Positions 1 to 9,082 of a DNA stretch of 62,269 bases are shown in pieces (the first letter of the stretch is position 1; each line of letters opens with the position of its first letter). The notes under the pieces were generated by a model, which saw only the letters and a program-made list of their open reading frames with translations, was not told the DNA's origin and made no database searches. Source of the stretch: CAZXCK01 sp964639225. Lineage in GTDB: Bacteria > Chloroflexota > Anaerolineae > Aggregatilineales > Phototrophicaceae. A program made the translations under genes and the position numbers. The DNA is taken from the NCBI GenBank assembly GCA_964639225.1, contig CAZXCK010000012.1:1-62269 (forward strand), written 5' to 3'.

Positions 1-2
1 AG

Positions 3-1871
3 CGCTGGATTTTCTACCATCGTTATGCCTATCCGCTGGGCACCGCCGATCATGGCGAGCGGCGCTATGCCTTCATGTCGTTCGATCTGCACTACGACGA
101 ACATATTTACGGCTTTGGCGAGAGTTATGGTCGGCTGGACAAACGCGAAACGTTCCAGTCGCTCTGGGTTCAGGAAGGGTTCAGCAACGCATCGGCGGCC
201 ACCTATAAGCGTGCCCCGTTCTTTATGAGCAGCCGCGGATACGGCATGTATGTCAATACGTCGAACGCCGTGCGCTGTCATGTGGGTGATCTGGAACACA
301 CCGCTTTCTCGATCATTATCGACGACACCACGCTCTTTGATGCGTATCTGATCTACGGTCCGACCCTTAAGGATATACTTCCGCGTTATACCGCCATTAC
401 CGGCGCGCCCGCCGTACCACCCAAGTGGACGTTTGGCCTGTGGATGGCGCGTATCAGCTACAGCCGCCAGCAGCAGGTCGAAACTGTCGCCGAACAACTG
501 CGCGCTCATCGCATCCCGTGCGATGTCATCCACATCGACACCGACTGGTACGAAAACGACTGGGAATGCGACCTGAAGTTCGGCAAGAGCAAGTTCCCGG
601 ACCCCGCTGCCATGACAGCCCGCCTGCGCGAACTGGGCTTCCGCGTGAGCTTGTGGCAGTGGCCGAATATGGTTGTCACGTCGGATATGTTTATGGAAGC
701 CTATGAGAAGGGCTACCTCGTGCGCCGGTCCAACGGCAAACCGTATGTTTTTACCGGCTTCGAGATCGACGGCGCTTACATTGATTACTCCAACCCCGAA
801 GCGGTCGCTTGGGTTCAGGGTAAGTTTCGCGGACTGTTCGAGCAGGGCATCGCCGCCATCAAGGTAGATTTTGGCGAAGGCGCGCCGCCGGATGGCGTCT
901 ATGCCGGCGCGCCCGCCGAGGCCATGCACGCGCTCTATCCGCTGCTGTACAACAAGGCCATCTGGGACGTGACCGAGGACTTCTACGGTGAGGGCAACGC
1001 GGTGGTATGGGCGCGGTCAGCCTGGGCCGGGTCGCAGCGTTATCCGGTTCACTGGTCCGGCGATGGCCTGGCCCGTTACGAAGACCTGGCCTGCGTGCTG
1101 CGCGCCGCGCTCAGCTTCGGCCTCACCGGTTTCCCGTTCTACAGCCACGACATTGGCGGCTTCAGCGGGTTGCCCAGCCCGGATTTGTACGTGCGCTGGG
1201 GGCAGTTTGGCCTGTTCTCGTCACATGCCCGCGCCCACGGAGAGCCACCGCGCGAACCCTGGGAATACGGTGAAGAGGCGGAGACGATTTTTCGCCAGTA
1301 TGCCGAACTCCGCTACCGGTTGATGCCCTATATCTACAGTGAGGCTGTCCGCTGCGGCCAGACCAGCCTGCCGATGCTGCGCCCGCTGGTGCTGGAATAT
1401 CAGGACGATCCCAATACGTACACCATCGACGATCAGTATCTGTTTGGCGAGAGTCTGCTGGTAGCGCCCATCCTGGACGAGTCGAATCGTCGTCGCGTAT
1501 ACCTTCCCGAAGGCGATTGGTTCGACTACTGGACCAAAGCGCGGGTGACCGGCGGGCGCTGGACCAGCGTTGAAGCGCCACTGGACATCATGCCGATGTG
1601 GGTGCGCGCGGGGGCCATCATTCCCTACGCGCCGCTGATGCAGCACCTGGATGAGAAACCGCTGGCCCCGGAGCGAATCGAGTTGTACGGTCCGGGCGCT
1701 TCCGGTCACTTCACCGTTCACGATCACGGGCAGCCGCCGTTGCACATCCGCTATGCGGTGGCCGATGGCGCACTCACCGTCGAGGCGGACGTGCCCGAAG
1801 TTGAAATCATCGTCTATGGCATGGACGTGCCCGGCGACAAACAGACGGATGGCGGCACTCGCATACAATAG
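3..1871 (+). CDS. Glycoside hydrolase family 31 (alpha-xylosidase/alpha-glucosidase type), 5' partial
   Basis: The reading frame is open from the left edge of the window, so the N-terminus is missing; the first internal Met is at 75. The visible part carries the GH31 barrel. The nucleophile aspartate is in IKVDFGEG (codon at 867) and the acid/base aspartate in HWSGD (codon at 1062). The substrate-gate motif YGFGE lies near the start of the visible part, and a C-terminal beta domain follows. Family members release terminal alpha-linked xylose or glucose. No signal peptide can be judged because the start is absent. The next gene begins 16 bases downstream, so it probably shares a transcript with the following oxidoreductases. 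GH31 membership is secure; the substrate is not. Confidence 0.93.
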   Translation, partial: RWIFYHRYAYPLGTADHGERRYAFMSFDLHYDEHIYGFGESYGRLDKRETFQSLWVQEGFSNASAATYKRAPFFMSSRGYGMYVNTSNAVRCHVGDLEHTAFSIIIDDTTLFDAYLIYGPTLKDILPRYTAITGAPAVPPKWTFGLWMARISYSRQQQVETVAEQLRAHRIPCDVIHIDTDWYENDWECDLKFGKSKFPDPAAMTARLRELGFRVSLWQWPNMVVTSDMFMEAYEKGYLVRRSNGKPYVFTGFEIDGAYIDYSNPEAVAWVQGKFRGLFEQGIAAIKVDFGEGAPPDGVYAGAPAEAMHALYPLLYNKAIWDVTEDFYGEGNAVVWARSAWAGSQRYPVHWSGDGLARYEDLACVLRAALSFGLTGFPFYSHDIGGFSGLPSPDLYVRWGQFGLFSSHARAHGEPPREPWEYGEEAETIFRQYAELRYRLMPYIYSEAVRCGQTSLPMLRPLVLEYQDDPNTYTIDDQYLFGESLLVAPILDESNRRRVYLPEGDWFDYWTKARVTGGRWTSVEAPLDIMPMWVRAGAIIPYAPLMQHLDEKPLAPERIELYGPGASGHFTVHDHGQPPLHIRYAVADGALTVEADVPEVEIIVYGMDVPGDKQTDGGTRIQ

Positions 1872-1887
1872 CCGAAGGTAGAACCAC

Positions 1888-2637
1888 ATGGAAACACAGG
1901 GAAAGACAGCCCTCATCACCGGCGGTGCGCATCGCGTCGGGCGGGCCATTACGCTGGCACTGGCCCAGGCAGGCGCGAATGTTGTCATCAACTATAACTC
2001 ATCCAGCGCCGCCGCCGACGAAACGCTCCATGAGGCTGAGATGCTGGGCGTGCAGGGGCTGGCTGTACAGGCCGATGTCAGCGATTATGCTGCCGTCAAA
2101 GCGATGGTCCATGCGGCCCGCCAGCAGTTCGGCGGCGTGGATATCCTGGTCAACAGTGCGTCGTGGTTCAAGCCGACGCCGTTCCCTGCCGACAACATCG
2201 ACGACTGGCAGCGCGTAACACGTATCCTGCTGGATGGCGCGTTCTACTGCGCCAACGAGATCGCCCCCATGATGCTGGAAAAGGGCGCGGGGGCCATCGT
2301 CAACATCGTCGATATGGCTGCCTGGCTGCCCAGTCCGAACTTCCTGGCGCACAGTGTTGGCAAGGCGGGCCTGCTGGCGATGACGCGCCAGCTCGCGCTC
2401 GACCTGGCCCCAGCGGTCACGGTCAATGCCGTCGCGCCGGGGCCGGTTCTGCCGCCACCCGACTTCACCGAGGAGCAGCTTAAGGCCGCCGCCCGGCTTA
2501 CACTGCTGGAGCGCTGGGGCACACCCCAGGATGTCAGCGACGCGGTATTGTTCCTCATCCGCTCGAATTACATCACCGGCGAGTTTATCACCGTCGATGG
2601 CGGCGAAAGGTATGGGGCGCGTAAGTTCGTTCCGTAG
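1888..2637 (+). CDS. SDR oxidoreductase, pteridine-reductase (PTR1/FolM)-like, catalytic Tyr replaced by His
   Basis: This 249-residue Rossmann protein has a TGGAHRVG cofactor motif at residues 11-18, of the TGxxxRxG type seen in pteridine reductases. Asp142 in NIVD matches the PTR1 aspartate that replaces the usual SDR serine. The YxxxK position reads HSVGK (His155, Lys159), so the catalytic tyrosine is missing. The C-terminal half keeps the usual SDR NAVAPG and TGEFITVDGG elements. The ATG is preceded by GAAGGTAG. A second protein with the same substitution is encoded at 9083-9823, which suggests a real subfamily and not a sequencing error. Activity as a reductase is uncertain. Confidence 0.88.
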   Translation: METQGKTALITGGAHRVGRAITLALAQAGANVVINYNSSSAAADETLHEAEMLGVQGLAVQADVSDYAAVKAMVHAARQQFGGVDILVNSASWFKPTPFPADNIDDWQRVTRILLDGAFYCANEIAPMMLEKGAGAIVNIVDMAAWLPSPNFLAHSVGKAGLLAMTRQLALDLAPAVTVNAVAPGPVLPPPDFTEEQLKAAARLTLLERWGTPQDVSDAVLFLIRSNYITGEFITVDGGERYGARKFVP

Positions 2638-2650
2638 AGAGGCCCACACC

Positions 2651-3679
2651 ATGACCGACACGTACAAAACACTCTACCTGACCGAGCGCGGTTTGTTCCA
2701 TCAGGAGCGCGCCCTCACCGCCGCGCCGCCCGAACTGGACATCGTCATGCTGCGCCAGCCCTCAACCGAGGAACTGGCCCCGCACCTGCCGGGGACCGTC
2801 TACCTGATCTCCGAGCGGACGGGCGTCATCGACTCTGAGCTGCTGGCTGCGATGCCCGATCTTAAGCTGATTCTGCGCTTAGGCAGCATGACACACGACA
2901 TCGACCTGGATGCTGCCCGTCGCGCGGGTGTCATCGTCTGCTATCAGCCGATGGTCGGCGTAATCCGGGTGGCCGAGCATGTCTTCATGCAGATGCTGGC
3001 GCTGGCCAAACGCCTGCACGATGGTGAGGCGACAGCCATCGCCGCCAGCACGCAGTGGGGCGAGAGCCGCCGCACCGACGAGGACACCTTTGCCTATAAC
3101 TGGTCCAACCGGCAGGGCATCGACCAGCTTTACCAGCGGACGGTCGGTATCCTGGGCTTCGGCGAAATCGGTGTGGAGCTGGCGCGGCGGTTGGCGGGCT
3201 GGGGCTGCGACGTTCTGTACAACAAGCGGCGACCGCTGCCGGATGAGGTCGAAATGGCGCTCGGCATGCGCTATGCCGAGCGTGACGAATTGATCGCAAC
3301 CAGTGATTATCTGGTGAACCTGCTGCCGTATTCGTCGCACACCGATATGAGCCTGGACGCCGCTGTTTTCGCCGCCATGAAGCCGGGCGCGTTCGTCGTC
3401 AGCGTGGGTAGCGGCAGCGTCATCGACGAGGCCGCGCTGGCCGGGGCGATACGGATCGGTAAGCTGGCCGGAGCCGCGCTGGACACCTACGAATGGGAGC
3501 CGATCCGGGCGGATAATCCGCTGATTGAGCTGGCGCGAACCGGCGAAAACGTCATCCTGACGCCACACACCGCTGCCGGCAGTTACACCGCGCAGATCGA
3601 AGACCGCGAGCGTGCCGAGGATTACGTCAAAATCGTGCAGCATATGCATGGCAAGCCTGTTGGTAATCGGCTGGTGTAG
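2651..3679 (+). CDS. D-isomer-specific 2-hydroxyacid dehydrogenase family protein, atypical active site
   Basis: The ATG at 2651 was chosen over an upstream in-frame extension because that extension overlaps the preceding gene and the new start lies 13 bases after its stop. The 342-residue product has the NAD-binding GFGEIG motif (about 170-174), the late DTYEWEP segment with Glu281 and the catalytic histidine in TPHTAAG (His306). The substrate-binding arginine expected in the N-x-[AG]-R-G motif is absent: the segment reads SVGSGS, with Ser254 in its place. Family enzymes interconvert 2-hydroxy and 2-oxo acids with NAD(P). Loss of the arginine suggests a non-carboxylate substrate or an altered reaction. 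It sits in a tight plus-strand operon. Confidence 0.85.
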   Translation: MTDTYKTLYLTERGLFHQERALTAAPPELDIVMLRQPSTEELAPHLPGTVYLISERTGVIDSELLAAMPDLKLILRLGSMTHDIDLDAARRAGVIVCYQPMVGVIRVAEHVFMQMLALAKRLHDGEATAIAASTQWGESRRTDEDTFAYNWSNRQGIDQLYQRTVGILGFGEIGVELARRLAGWGCDVLYNKRRPLPDEVEMALGMRYAERDELIATSDYLVNLLPYSSHTDMSLDAAVFAAMKPGAFVVSVGSGSVIDEAALAGAIRIGKLAGAALDTYEWEPIRADNPLIELARTGENVILTPHTAAGSYTAQIEDRERAEDYVKIVQHMHGKPVGNRLV

Positions 3680-3682
3680 CAT

Positions 3683-4444
3683 ATGGCAGCGGAAATGACG
3701 AATCAGGTTGTCATTGTCACCGGCGGCGGATCGGGCATTGGCGCGGCGCTCTGCCAGGCGTTCGCGGCGGTGGATGCGTCTGTGGTGGTGGCAAATCGTA
3801 CGCTCAGCAAAGCCGAAACAGTCGCCCGGAACATCCGCGATTCAGGTGGCGATGCTCTGGCCGTCGCCGTTGATGTGGCGCAGGGCGCCAGTGTGCAGGC
3901 GATGATCGCGGCGGCGGTGGCGCATTATGGCGGCGTCGATGTGCTGGTGAATAACGCTGGCATCAGCCCTTCAGGCACAGTTACGGAGATCAGTGAAACC
4001 GACTGGGACGAATGCCTGACTATCGACCTCAAGAGCATTTTCCTGGGCGCAAAGTACGCCATTCCGCACATGGAACGGCGCGGCGGTGGCGTCATCATCA
4101 ATGTGGCCGGAACCATAGGCATCCGTCCGCTGCGAGGTAAAGCAGCCTACGCGGCGGCCAAAGCTGGCGCTATCAACCTGACGCGCGCCATCTCGTTGGA
4201 TTATGCGCGGGAAAATATCCGCTGTAACGCGATCTGCCCCGGCTTTGTCGAGACTCCGCTGACCGCTACCGAAGATACCGCCGGGCGCGACGCTTTCCTG
4301 GACCAGTATCAGCCGCTGCCGGGTATCATCCAGCCGCAGGAAGTGGCGGCGCTGGCCGTCTATCTGGCTTCGGCTGCGGCTGTGCGCATCACCGGGCAGG
4401 TATTCGTCATCGACGGCGGCCAGCAGACAGGAATCTTCGCGTGA
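3683..4444 (+). CDS. SDR family oxidoreductase (FabG-like)
   Basis: This is a classical 253-residue SDR. It has TGGGSGIG near the N-terminus, NNAG, and an intact YAAAK catalytic pair following the serine region, and ends with the FVIDGG segment. It would catalyse NAD(P)-dependent oxidation or reduction of a carbonyl or hydroxyl. The ATG at 3683 lies 3 bases after the previous stop; a second Met at 3695 is possible. The stop overlaps the GTG of the next gene by 4 bases (GTGA), which implies translational coupling. Unlike the SDR at 1888, all catalytic residues are present, so the two are not interchangeable. The exact substrate cannot be read from the sequence. Confidence 0.9.
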   Translation: MAAEMTNQVVIVTGGGSGIGAALCQAFAAVDASVVVANRTLSKAETVARNIRDSGGDALAVAVDVAQGASVQAMIAAAVAHYGGVDVLVNNAGISPSGTVTEISETDWDECLTIDLKSIFLGAKYAIPHMERRGGGVIINVAGTIGIRPLRGKAAYAAAKAGAINLTRAISLDYARENIRCNAICPGFVETPLTATEDTAGRDAFLDQYQPLPGIIQPQEVAALAVYLASAAAVRITGQVFVIDGGQQTGIFA

Positions 4445-5937
4445 GTGTCATTGTCTGGGGAGGAGTGGCCCTGCCGGATGCGCATGCGCCAGTTGTAACG
4501 GGTTTTGCTGTTCATGTACGGGGCAGCCGCATCGAGGATACCGGCTCGCTCGCTGACCTGATGCGCCGGTACCCCGCCGCCGAAATAACCGGCGGTGATG
4601 AGTTTCTGCTCATGCCAGCGTTCGTCAATAGCCACGATCACGGGCGGGCGCTGGGAACCGCTTCGCTGGGCATAGGCGACGATCTGCTGGAAATCTGGCT
4701 GATCGGTCTGGGTTCGCTGCCGTCGATCCCTCCGCGACTGGCGGCCCAGTACGAAGGGTTACAGTTGATCCGCTCCGGTGTGAGTGCGGTTGCGCATAGT
4801 CATAATCCAGCCAGTTGGTCTGGCATGGCCGGTGAGCTGCCAGAGACCATTCGCGGCTACCGCGAAGCCGGTATTCGCGTCGCGCTGCATCCGCCGCTGG
4901 TGGATCAGAACAACCTGGTTTATGCTGGTGCCGAGTCGTTTGTAGCCGGGTTGCCATCTACACTGGCCGAAGCGGTGCAGCCGCTGCTTACACCCAATCC
5001 ACTGAGCCATGACGAGTATTTTGCCCTGCTTGATGATCTCTATGAACGCCACCACGATGCGACCGGGCATTGGCTGCACATTCAGGTCAGTCCGGCAGGT
5101 GGTCAGTGGTGCAGCGATGAACTTATCCAGCGCGCCGTCGATTTTGCGCGCCGTCATCATACTCGCGTGCAGATGCACATGCTGGAAACGGTTTACCAGC
5201 GTGCTTATGCGCATAAGACGTGGGGCAGGAGTTTCGTCAGCCATCTGGAAGACATCGGCGCGCTGGGGAACTGGCTGACGCTGGCGCACATGGTCCATCT
5301 GGACGACGGCGATTTCATGCCGCTCATCGAGAACGATGTGAGCGTGGTCCATAATCCGAGCAGCAATCTGCGTTTGCGCAGCGGCATCGCGCCGGTGGCA
5401 AAGCTGCTGGGGGCGGGCCTGCGCCTTGCCGTTGGCCTGGACGGGCACGGCCTGGACGACGATCAGGATTACCTGCGCGAACTGCGGCTGGCATGGACGC
5501 TTGGCAACCATCCGGGTGCGGGAACGGCCTCGCTTGACGCGCGGACCGTGCTGGAGATGGGTACGTCGGCAGGCGCGGCGGCGACGTTCGGCGCGGATGT
5601 ACCGCTGGGTAAGCTGCAATCGGGTTATCTGGCCGATCTGATACTCGTCAACTGGCGTGACGGCGTTTGTGGCCCCTGGATGCCGCCGCATCTTCCCGAA
5701 CCGGATTATGTGCCAGATTTTCTGCTGCGTCGCGCCGTGAAACAGAATGTCCACAGCGTTATGATTGGTGGTGAGTGGCGTCTGCGTAATGGTCTGCATG
5801 TCCATCTGGACGAAAACGAAATCAGCAGCGCCATCCGCGAAGCACTGGCCGAACAGCCGCCGCCGTCGCAGCGTCCAGACAGCCGCCTGCTGGCGCAGCT
5901 CGCGCCCTACCTGCGCCGTTTCTACAGCCAGTGGTAG
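4441..5937 (+). CDS. Amidohydrolase superfamily protein, TRZ/ATZ (cytosine deaminase/chlorohydrolase) type
   Basis: The gene starts with GTG overlapping the preceding stop. The 498-residue product has the metal-binding HDH pair (His65, His67), a third ligand region in VQMHMLE, the LAHMVH segment, and the late aspartate in GLDGHGLDDD that completes the mononuclear metal site. These enzymes hydrolyse amine, halide or amide groups on heterocyclic rings. It is longer than most relatives, with an extended C-terminus. This is one of three amidohydrolases in the same island (with 7751-9055 and 17150-18481). Its stop lies 4 bases from the stop of the convergent ubiX gene, with no terminator between them. 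Confidence 0.88.
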   Translation: MSVIVWGGVALPDAHAPVVTGFAVHVRGSRIEDTGSLADLMRRYPAAEITGGDEFLLMPAFVNSHDHGRALGTASLGIGDDLLEIWLIGLGSLPSIPPRLAAQYEGLQLIRSGVSAVAHSHNPASWSGMAGELPETIRGYREAGIRVALHPPLVDQNNLVYAGAESFVAGLPSTLAEAVQPLLTPNPLSHDEYFALLDDLYERHHDATGHWLHIQVSPAGGQWCSDELIQRAVDFARRHHTRVQMHMLETVYQRAYAHKTWGRSFVSHLEDIGALGNWLTLAHMVHLDDGDFMPLIENDVSVVHNPSSNLRLRSGIAPVAKLLGAGLRLAVGLDGHGLDDDQDYLRELRLAWTLGNHPGAGTASLDARTVLEMGTSAGAAATFGADVPLGKLQSGYLADLILVNWRDGVCGPWMPPHLPEPDYVPDFLLRRAVKQNVHSVMIGGEWRLRNGLHVHLDENEISSAIREALAEQPPPSQRPDSRLLAQLAPYLRRFYSQW

Positions 5938-5941
5938 CCTT

Positions 5942-6529
5942 TTATTCGCCGGCGGGATTCATGCCCTGCCAGCGCGTGAACAGATCGTTATCTAACTCGA
6001 TGTCGAGTAGATCCAGCATACGGTTGACTGTCTGGTTGATGATGTCGTCAATCGTCTGCGGCAAATGGTAAAAAGCGGGTACCGGCGGCGCGATGATGCC
6101 GCCCATCTCGGTGATGCGCGTCATTGCCTGCAGGTGACCCAGGTGCAGCGGCGTCTCGCGGACCACCAGCACCAGCCGCCGCCGGTCTTTGAGAGTGACA
6201 TCGGCGGCGCGCAGCAGCAGATTGTCGCTGTACGAATTGGCGATGCCGGCCAGCGTTTTGATCGAGCACGGCATCACGATCATGCCCGCTGTCTGGAACG
6301 ACCCGGACGAGATCGCCGCCGCAATATCGTTGATAGGATAGGTAACATCGGCCAGCGCGCTGACCCGCTCCATTGTATAACCGGCTTCATGCCAGGCCGT
6401 CTGTTTGGCCGCCCGGCTGACGACCAGATGAGTCTCGACATCGGCCACCGTTCGCAGAACTTCGAGCAGGCGAATCCCGTAAATCGCGCCAGACGCGCCT
6501 GACATACCGATCACCAACCGTCGCTGCAT
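5942..6529 (-). CDS. ubiX: UbiX-family flavin prenyltransferase
   Basis: The 195-residue product has the UbiX/Pad1 flavodoxin-like fold signature: GMSGASGAIYG at the N-terminus, a PCSIKTLAGIA segment and the VRETPLH motif. UbiX joins dimethylallyl phosphate to FMN, giving the prenyl-FMN cofactor that UbiD decarboxylases need. I chose the ATG at 6529 over a longer open frame because UbiX proteins start at this point and AGGA lies 9 bases upstream. It is the last gene of the long minus-strand operon. Its partner UbiD-like gene is at the other end of the island (19460), so cofactor synthesis and use bracket the cluster. Confidence 0.93.
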   Translation of the reverse strand: MQRRLVIGMSGASGAIYGIRLLEVLRTVADVETHLVVSRAAKQTAWHEAGYTMERVSALADVTYPINDIAAAISSGSFQTAGMIVMPCSIKTLAGIANSYSDNLLLRAADVTLKDRRRLVLVVRETPLHLGHLQAMTRITEMGGIIAPPVPAFYHLPQTIDDIINQTVNRMLDLLDIELDNDLFTRWQGMNPAGE

Positions 6530-6561
6530 CGTCGTGTTCCTGTGTTTTTCCGGTAGAATCG

Positions 6562-7731
6562 TTAAACAATAGGGTAGTTGCCTACCTCGCGGGCGGTTTC
6601 CAGCATCGCCAGGTAGTACTCTGGCTTGACGGCTGGGTGTACCGAGTTGCTCGTCGAGAGCATAAACCCGCCGCCAGGCGCGGCAGCGCGGATGACCGCC
6701 TCTGTCTGTTCGCGCACTGCCTCGACCGGGCCGCTGACCAGTACAGTCGAACAGTCCACGTTGCCGATCAGAGTCAGGCGATCGCCATAATCGCGCTTGA
6801 GCCGGGCGATATCCATCCCGGCATGTGGCTCGATGGCATGTAAACCATCTACTCCGGCTCCAATCATACCATCGATCAGCGAGTTCACGTTGCCATCGGT
6901 ATGCTTGACATAGGGCACGCCGTAGCGGTGGCACAGATCGGTGATCTGCTTGATGCGCGGGAACACAAATTCATCAAAATGCTGCGGCGAAAACAGCGGA
7001 CCGCGTGCCGCAGCCCAGTCGTAGCCGCCATGCACACCATCGACGCCACGCTCCAATGTGGCTTCCAGCAGTAGCAATGTGTCGCGCAGACGGGCGTCCA
7101 GATAGCGGTGAATCAGGTCCGGTTCGAGCAGCAGTCCAATCAGAAAGTGTTCGGCCCAGCAGAATGTCGAGCCGATCTCGACATCGGCAGCGCCCATCAC
7201 AAAACGACCCTCACCACCCAATTCTCTGACCATCGTATCAACTGGCTCAAAATCCCAGTCATCCAGGCGGGTGGGGTTGGCTTCCAGATATTCGGTCAGG
7301 CGCGCCAGTGCTTCCAGCCCGTTCTGGCGCAGTGACGAGTTGACCTCGTCGTAGGTGTCGCTGTATGCGCTGTACTGGTAGAGTGTCCACTGGCCCAGCT
7401 CTGTGTTCTCAACACGCCAGGTGTGGTCGTCGATCTGCTGCGGCACTGCTGGCGTGCGGGGTACCGGGTAGGCATTAGGATGTACATCGAGGTCCAGCTT
7501 GCGCCACAGCTCGATTTCATCAGCGATGCGCTGCCGGTGAAATTCCACATAGCGACCTTCTGCGATGGCGGCGTTCTGCAACACGCCGCGTACCCGACCA
7601 CCAAAACCACACAGAGTCGGACGTCCCAGCACATGGGCTGCCGTCGGGTTGTCGATGGTCAGCTCAAAGAGGGGCACGCGGTCGGGTTCGTGATGATTAA
7701 AAGCGCAGCGGACACGTTCTTTGCTGTTCAT
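6562..7731 (-). CDS. Uroporphyrinogen decarboxylase (URO-D) family protein, probable methyltransferase
   Basis: The protein has 389 residues from the ATG at 7731, starting MNSKERV as is typical of URO-D-like methyltransferases. The C-terminal half has the barrel segments KHTDGN, HAIEPHAGMD and LIGNVDC and the final S-x-SNSVHP motif. Members of this branch are mostly not haem enzymes. They include methylcobamide methyltransferases and the substrate-side methyltransferase (MT I) of corrinoid O-demethylase systems. It lies in an operon with an AcsE/MtgA-like gene (11146), the expected MT II partner, but no corrinoid-binding protein is encoded in the window. Methyltransferase function is therefore inferred. 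The ribosome site is weak. Confidence 0.85.
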   Translation of the reverse strand: MNSKERVRCAFNHHEPDRVPLFELTIDNPTAAHVLGRPTLCGFGGRVRGVLQNAAIAEGRYVEFHRQRIADEIELWRKLDLDVHPNAYPVPRTPAVPQQIDDHTWRVENTELGQWTLYQYSAYSDTYDEVNSSLRQNGLEALARLTEYLEANPTRLDDWDFEPVDTMVRELGGEGRFVMGAADVEIGSTFCWAEHFLIGLLLEPDLIHRYLDARLRDTLLLLEATLERGVDGVHGGYDWAAARGPLFSPQHFDEFVFPRIKQITDLCHRYGVPYVKHTDGNVNSLIDGMIGAGVDGLHAIEPHAGMDIARLKRDYGDRLTLIGNVDCSTVLVSGPVEAVREQTEAVIRAAAPGGGFMLSTSNSVHPAVKPEYYLAMLETAREVGNYPIV

Positions 7732-7750
7732 GTTGTTTGCTCTGTTTTCG

Positions 7751-9055
7751 TTAGGATAAGCCAGCCAGTTTTCTGAGTGTCTGCACGGCAGCGCGACATT
7801 CGCGCAGCAGGGCGTCTTCGTCGAGCGCCAGCACGCGCCCGGCGCGCATGAGCACTTCGCCGCCGGCGATGACCGTATCGACGTCGGAGCCGTGCGTCGC
7901 CAGTGCCAGCGTTGCTGAAACATCGTGAACGGGCATAGCGCGGGCATGGTTAAGATTGACCAGCACCACATCGGCGGGAGCACCAGCGGCCAGTGTGCGC
8001 CCATCCAGGGCCATCATGAGCGCTGCTTCTGGCGAGATCGCCTGCGGGTCCAGCGTGGCAACTCGTGCCAGGCATAGCGCCTGTTTGAGCGTCTCGAAAA
8101 TATCCTGGGTGTCGTTGCTGGCCGGGCCGTCGGTGCCCAGGCGCAACCGCAGACCGGCGCGGTGAAGGTCCGCCAGGGGCGCGATGCCCGAACCTAGCAC
8201 GGTGTTGCTCACCGGGCAGTGAACCACCAGCGCGCCGCGTCGGGCCATCAGGTCGATTTCCGCTTCATTGACCCAGACGCTGTGGACGATCTGTGTGTAA
8301 GCATCCAGCACGCCCAGCGAGTCCAGCCATTCGATGGGACGCAGGCCGGTCTCGTCGAGCGTCATCTGCACCTCGCTCTGGGTCTCAGCGACGTGGATAT
8401 GCGTCAGCGCGCCATATCGCCGGGCCATTTCATGGGTGCGGCGCAGGGTGTCGCCGGAGCAGCGCCAGGGGACCAGCGGCCCGTTGCTGATCGAGATGTG
8501 GGTGTGTCCGGCCCATCGCTGGAAAAGCCGTTCCAGGTCGGCCAGAATCGGGTCAGGCGTTTCGGCATACGCGCCGCGATCGGCCCATGACCGGGCGATG
8601 GTCAGACGCAGGCGCACGGTCTCGGCGGCGCTGCTGACAGCGTCCGTGTGGGCCGGGGTACTGGCGACTTTATGATGGTTGACCACGCTCGTTGCGCCAC
8701 AGCGCAGATTCTCGACCAGTCCCAGCAGCGCCGCCAGATGCAGAATCTCCGGTGTCATGGCCTGTTGCAGCGGCCAGATGACTTCTTTGAGCCAGGCCAG
8801 TAGCGGACGCCCGGCTGCCAGCCCGCGCATGAACGTCTGACTGAGGTGCGTATGCCCGTTGACCAGGCCCGGCAGCACCGCCATATGGCGGGCGTCGATG
8901 ACGGTGTGCGCCTGCTGCATCGTTTCGGCAGGCGGTGAACCTGTGCCAACCGCCTCGATTATGTCGCCGGCGATCACCACATAGCCAGGGGTTACCCAGC
9001 CCTGAGATGTCAGCACAGCGCCGTTGTGAATGACGATTCTGCTGTGTGTCACCAT
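7751..9055 (-). CDS. Amidohydrolase superfamily protein, TRZ/ATZ/MtaD-like deaminase
   Basis: The 434-residue product has the N-terminal small beta domain, then GHTH (His68, His70) in NGHTHLSQTFMRGLA, a central THIHVAET metal ligand segment, the VHCPVSN segment and LGTDGPAS with the catalytic aspartate. This pattern is closest to S-adenosylhomocysteine/methylthioadenosine deaminases and chlorohydrolases such as AtzA and TrzN. A good Shine-Dalgarno (AAGGAT) precedes the ATG. It is one of three paralogous amidohydrolases in the island and follows the SDR gene by 27 bases. Deamination or dehalogenation of a nitrogen heterocycle is the likely reaction; the substrate is unknown. Confidence 0.88.
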   Translation of the reverse strand: MVTHSRIVIHNGAVLTSQGWVTPGYVVIAGDIIEAVGTGSPPAETMQQAHTVIDARHMAVLPGLVNGHTHLSQTFMRGLAAGRPLLAWLKEVIWPLQQAMTPEILHLAALLGLVENLRCGATSVVNHHKVASTPAHTDAVSSAAETVRLRLTIARSWADRGAYAETPDPILADLERLFQRWAGHTHISISNGPLVPWRCSGDTLRRTHEMARRYGALTHIHVAETQSEVQMTLDETGLRPIEWLDSLGVLDAYTQIVHSVWVNEAEIDLMARRGALVVHCPVSNTVLGSGIAPLADLHRAGLRLRLGTDGPASNDTQDIFETLKQALCLARVATLDPQAISPEAALMMALDGRTLAAGAPADVVLVNLNHARAMPVHDVSATLALATHGSDVDTVIAGGEVLMRAGRVLALDEDALLRECRAAVQTLRKLAGLS

Positions 9056-9082
9056 AACCGTTATCCTTGTCCAGTCTGGTAC

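Noticed and set aside
1221..1991. Antisense ORF of 256 codons over GH31
   Set aside because: No domain; the plus-strand GH31 frame has catalytic motifs throughout.
2426..2650. N-terminal extension of the 2-hydroxyacid dehydrogenase
   Set aside because: It overlaps the preceding SDR gene in another frame, has low-complexity shadow composition and is unlike family N-termini.
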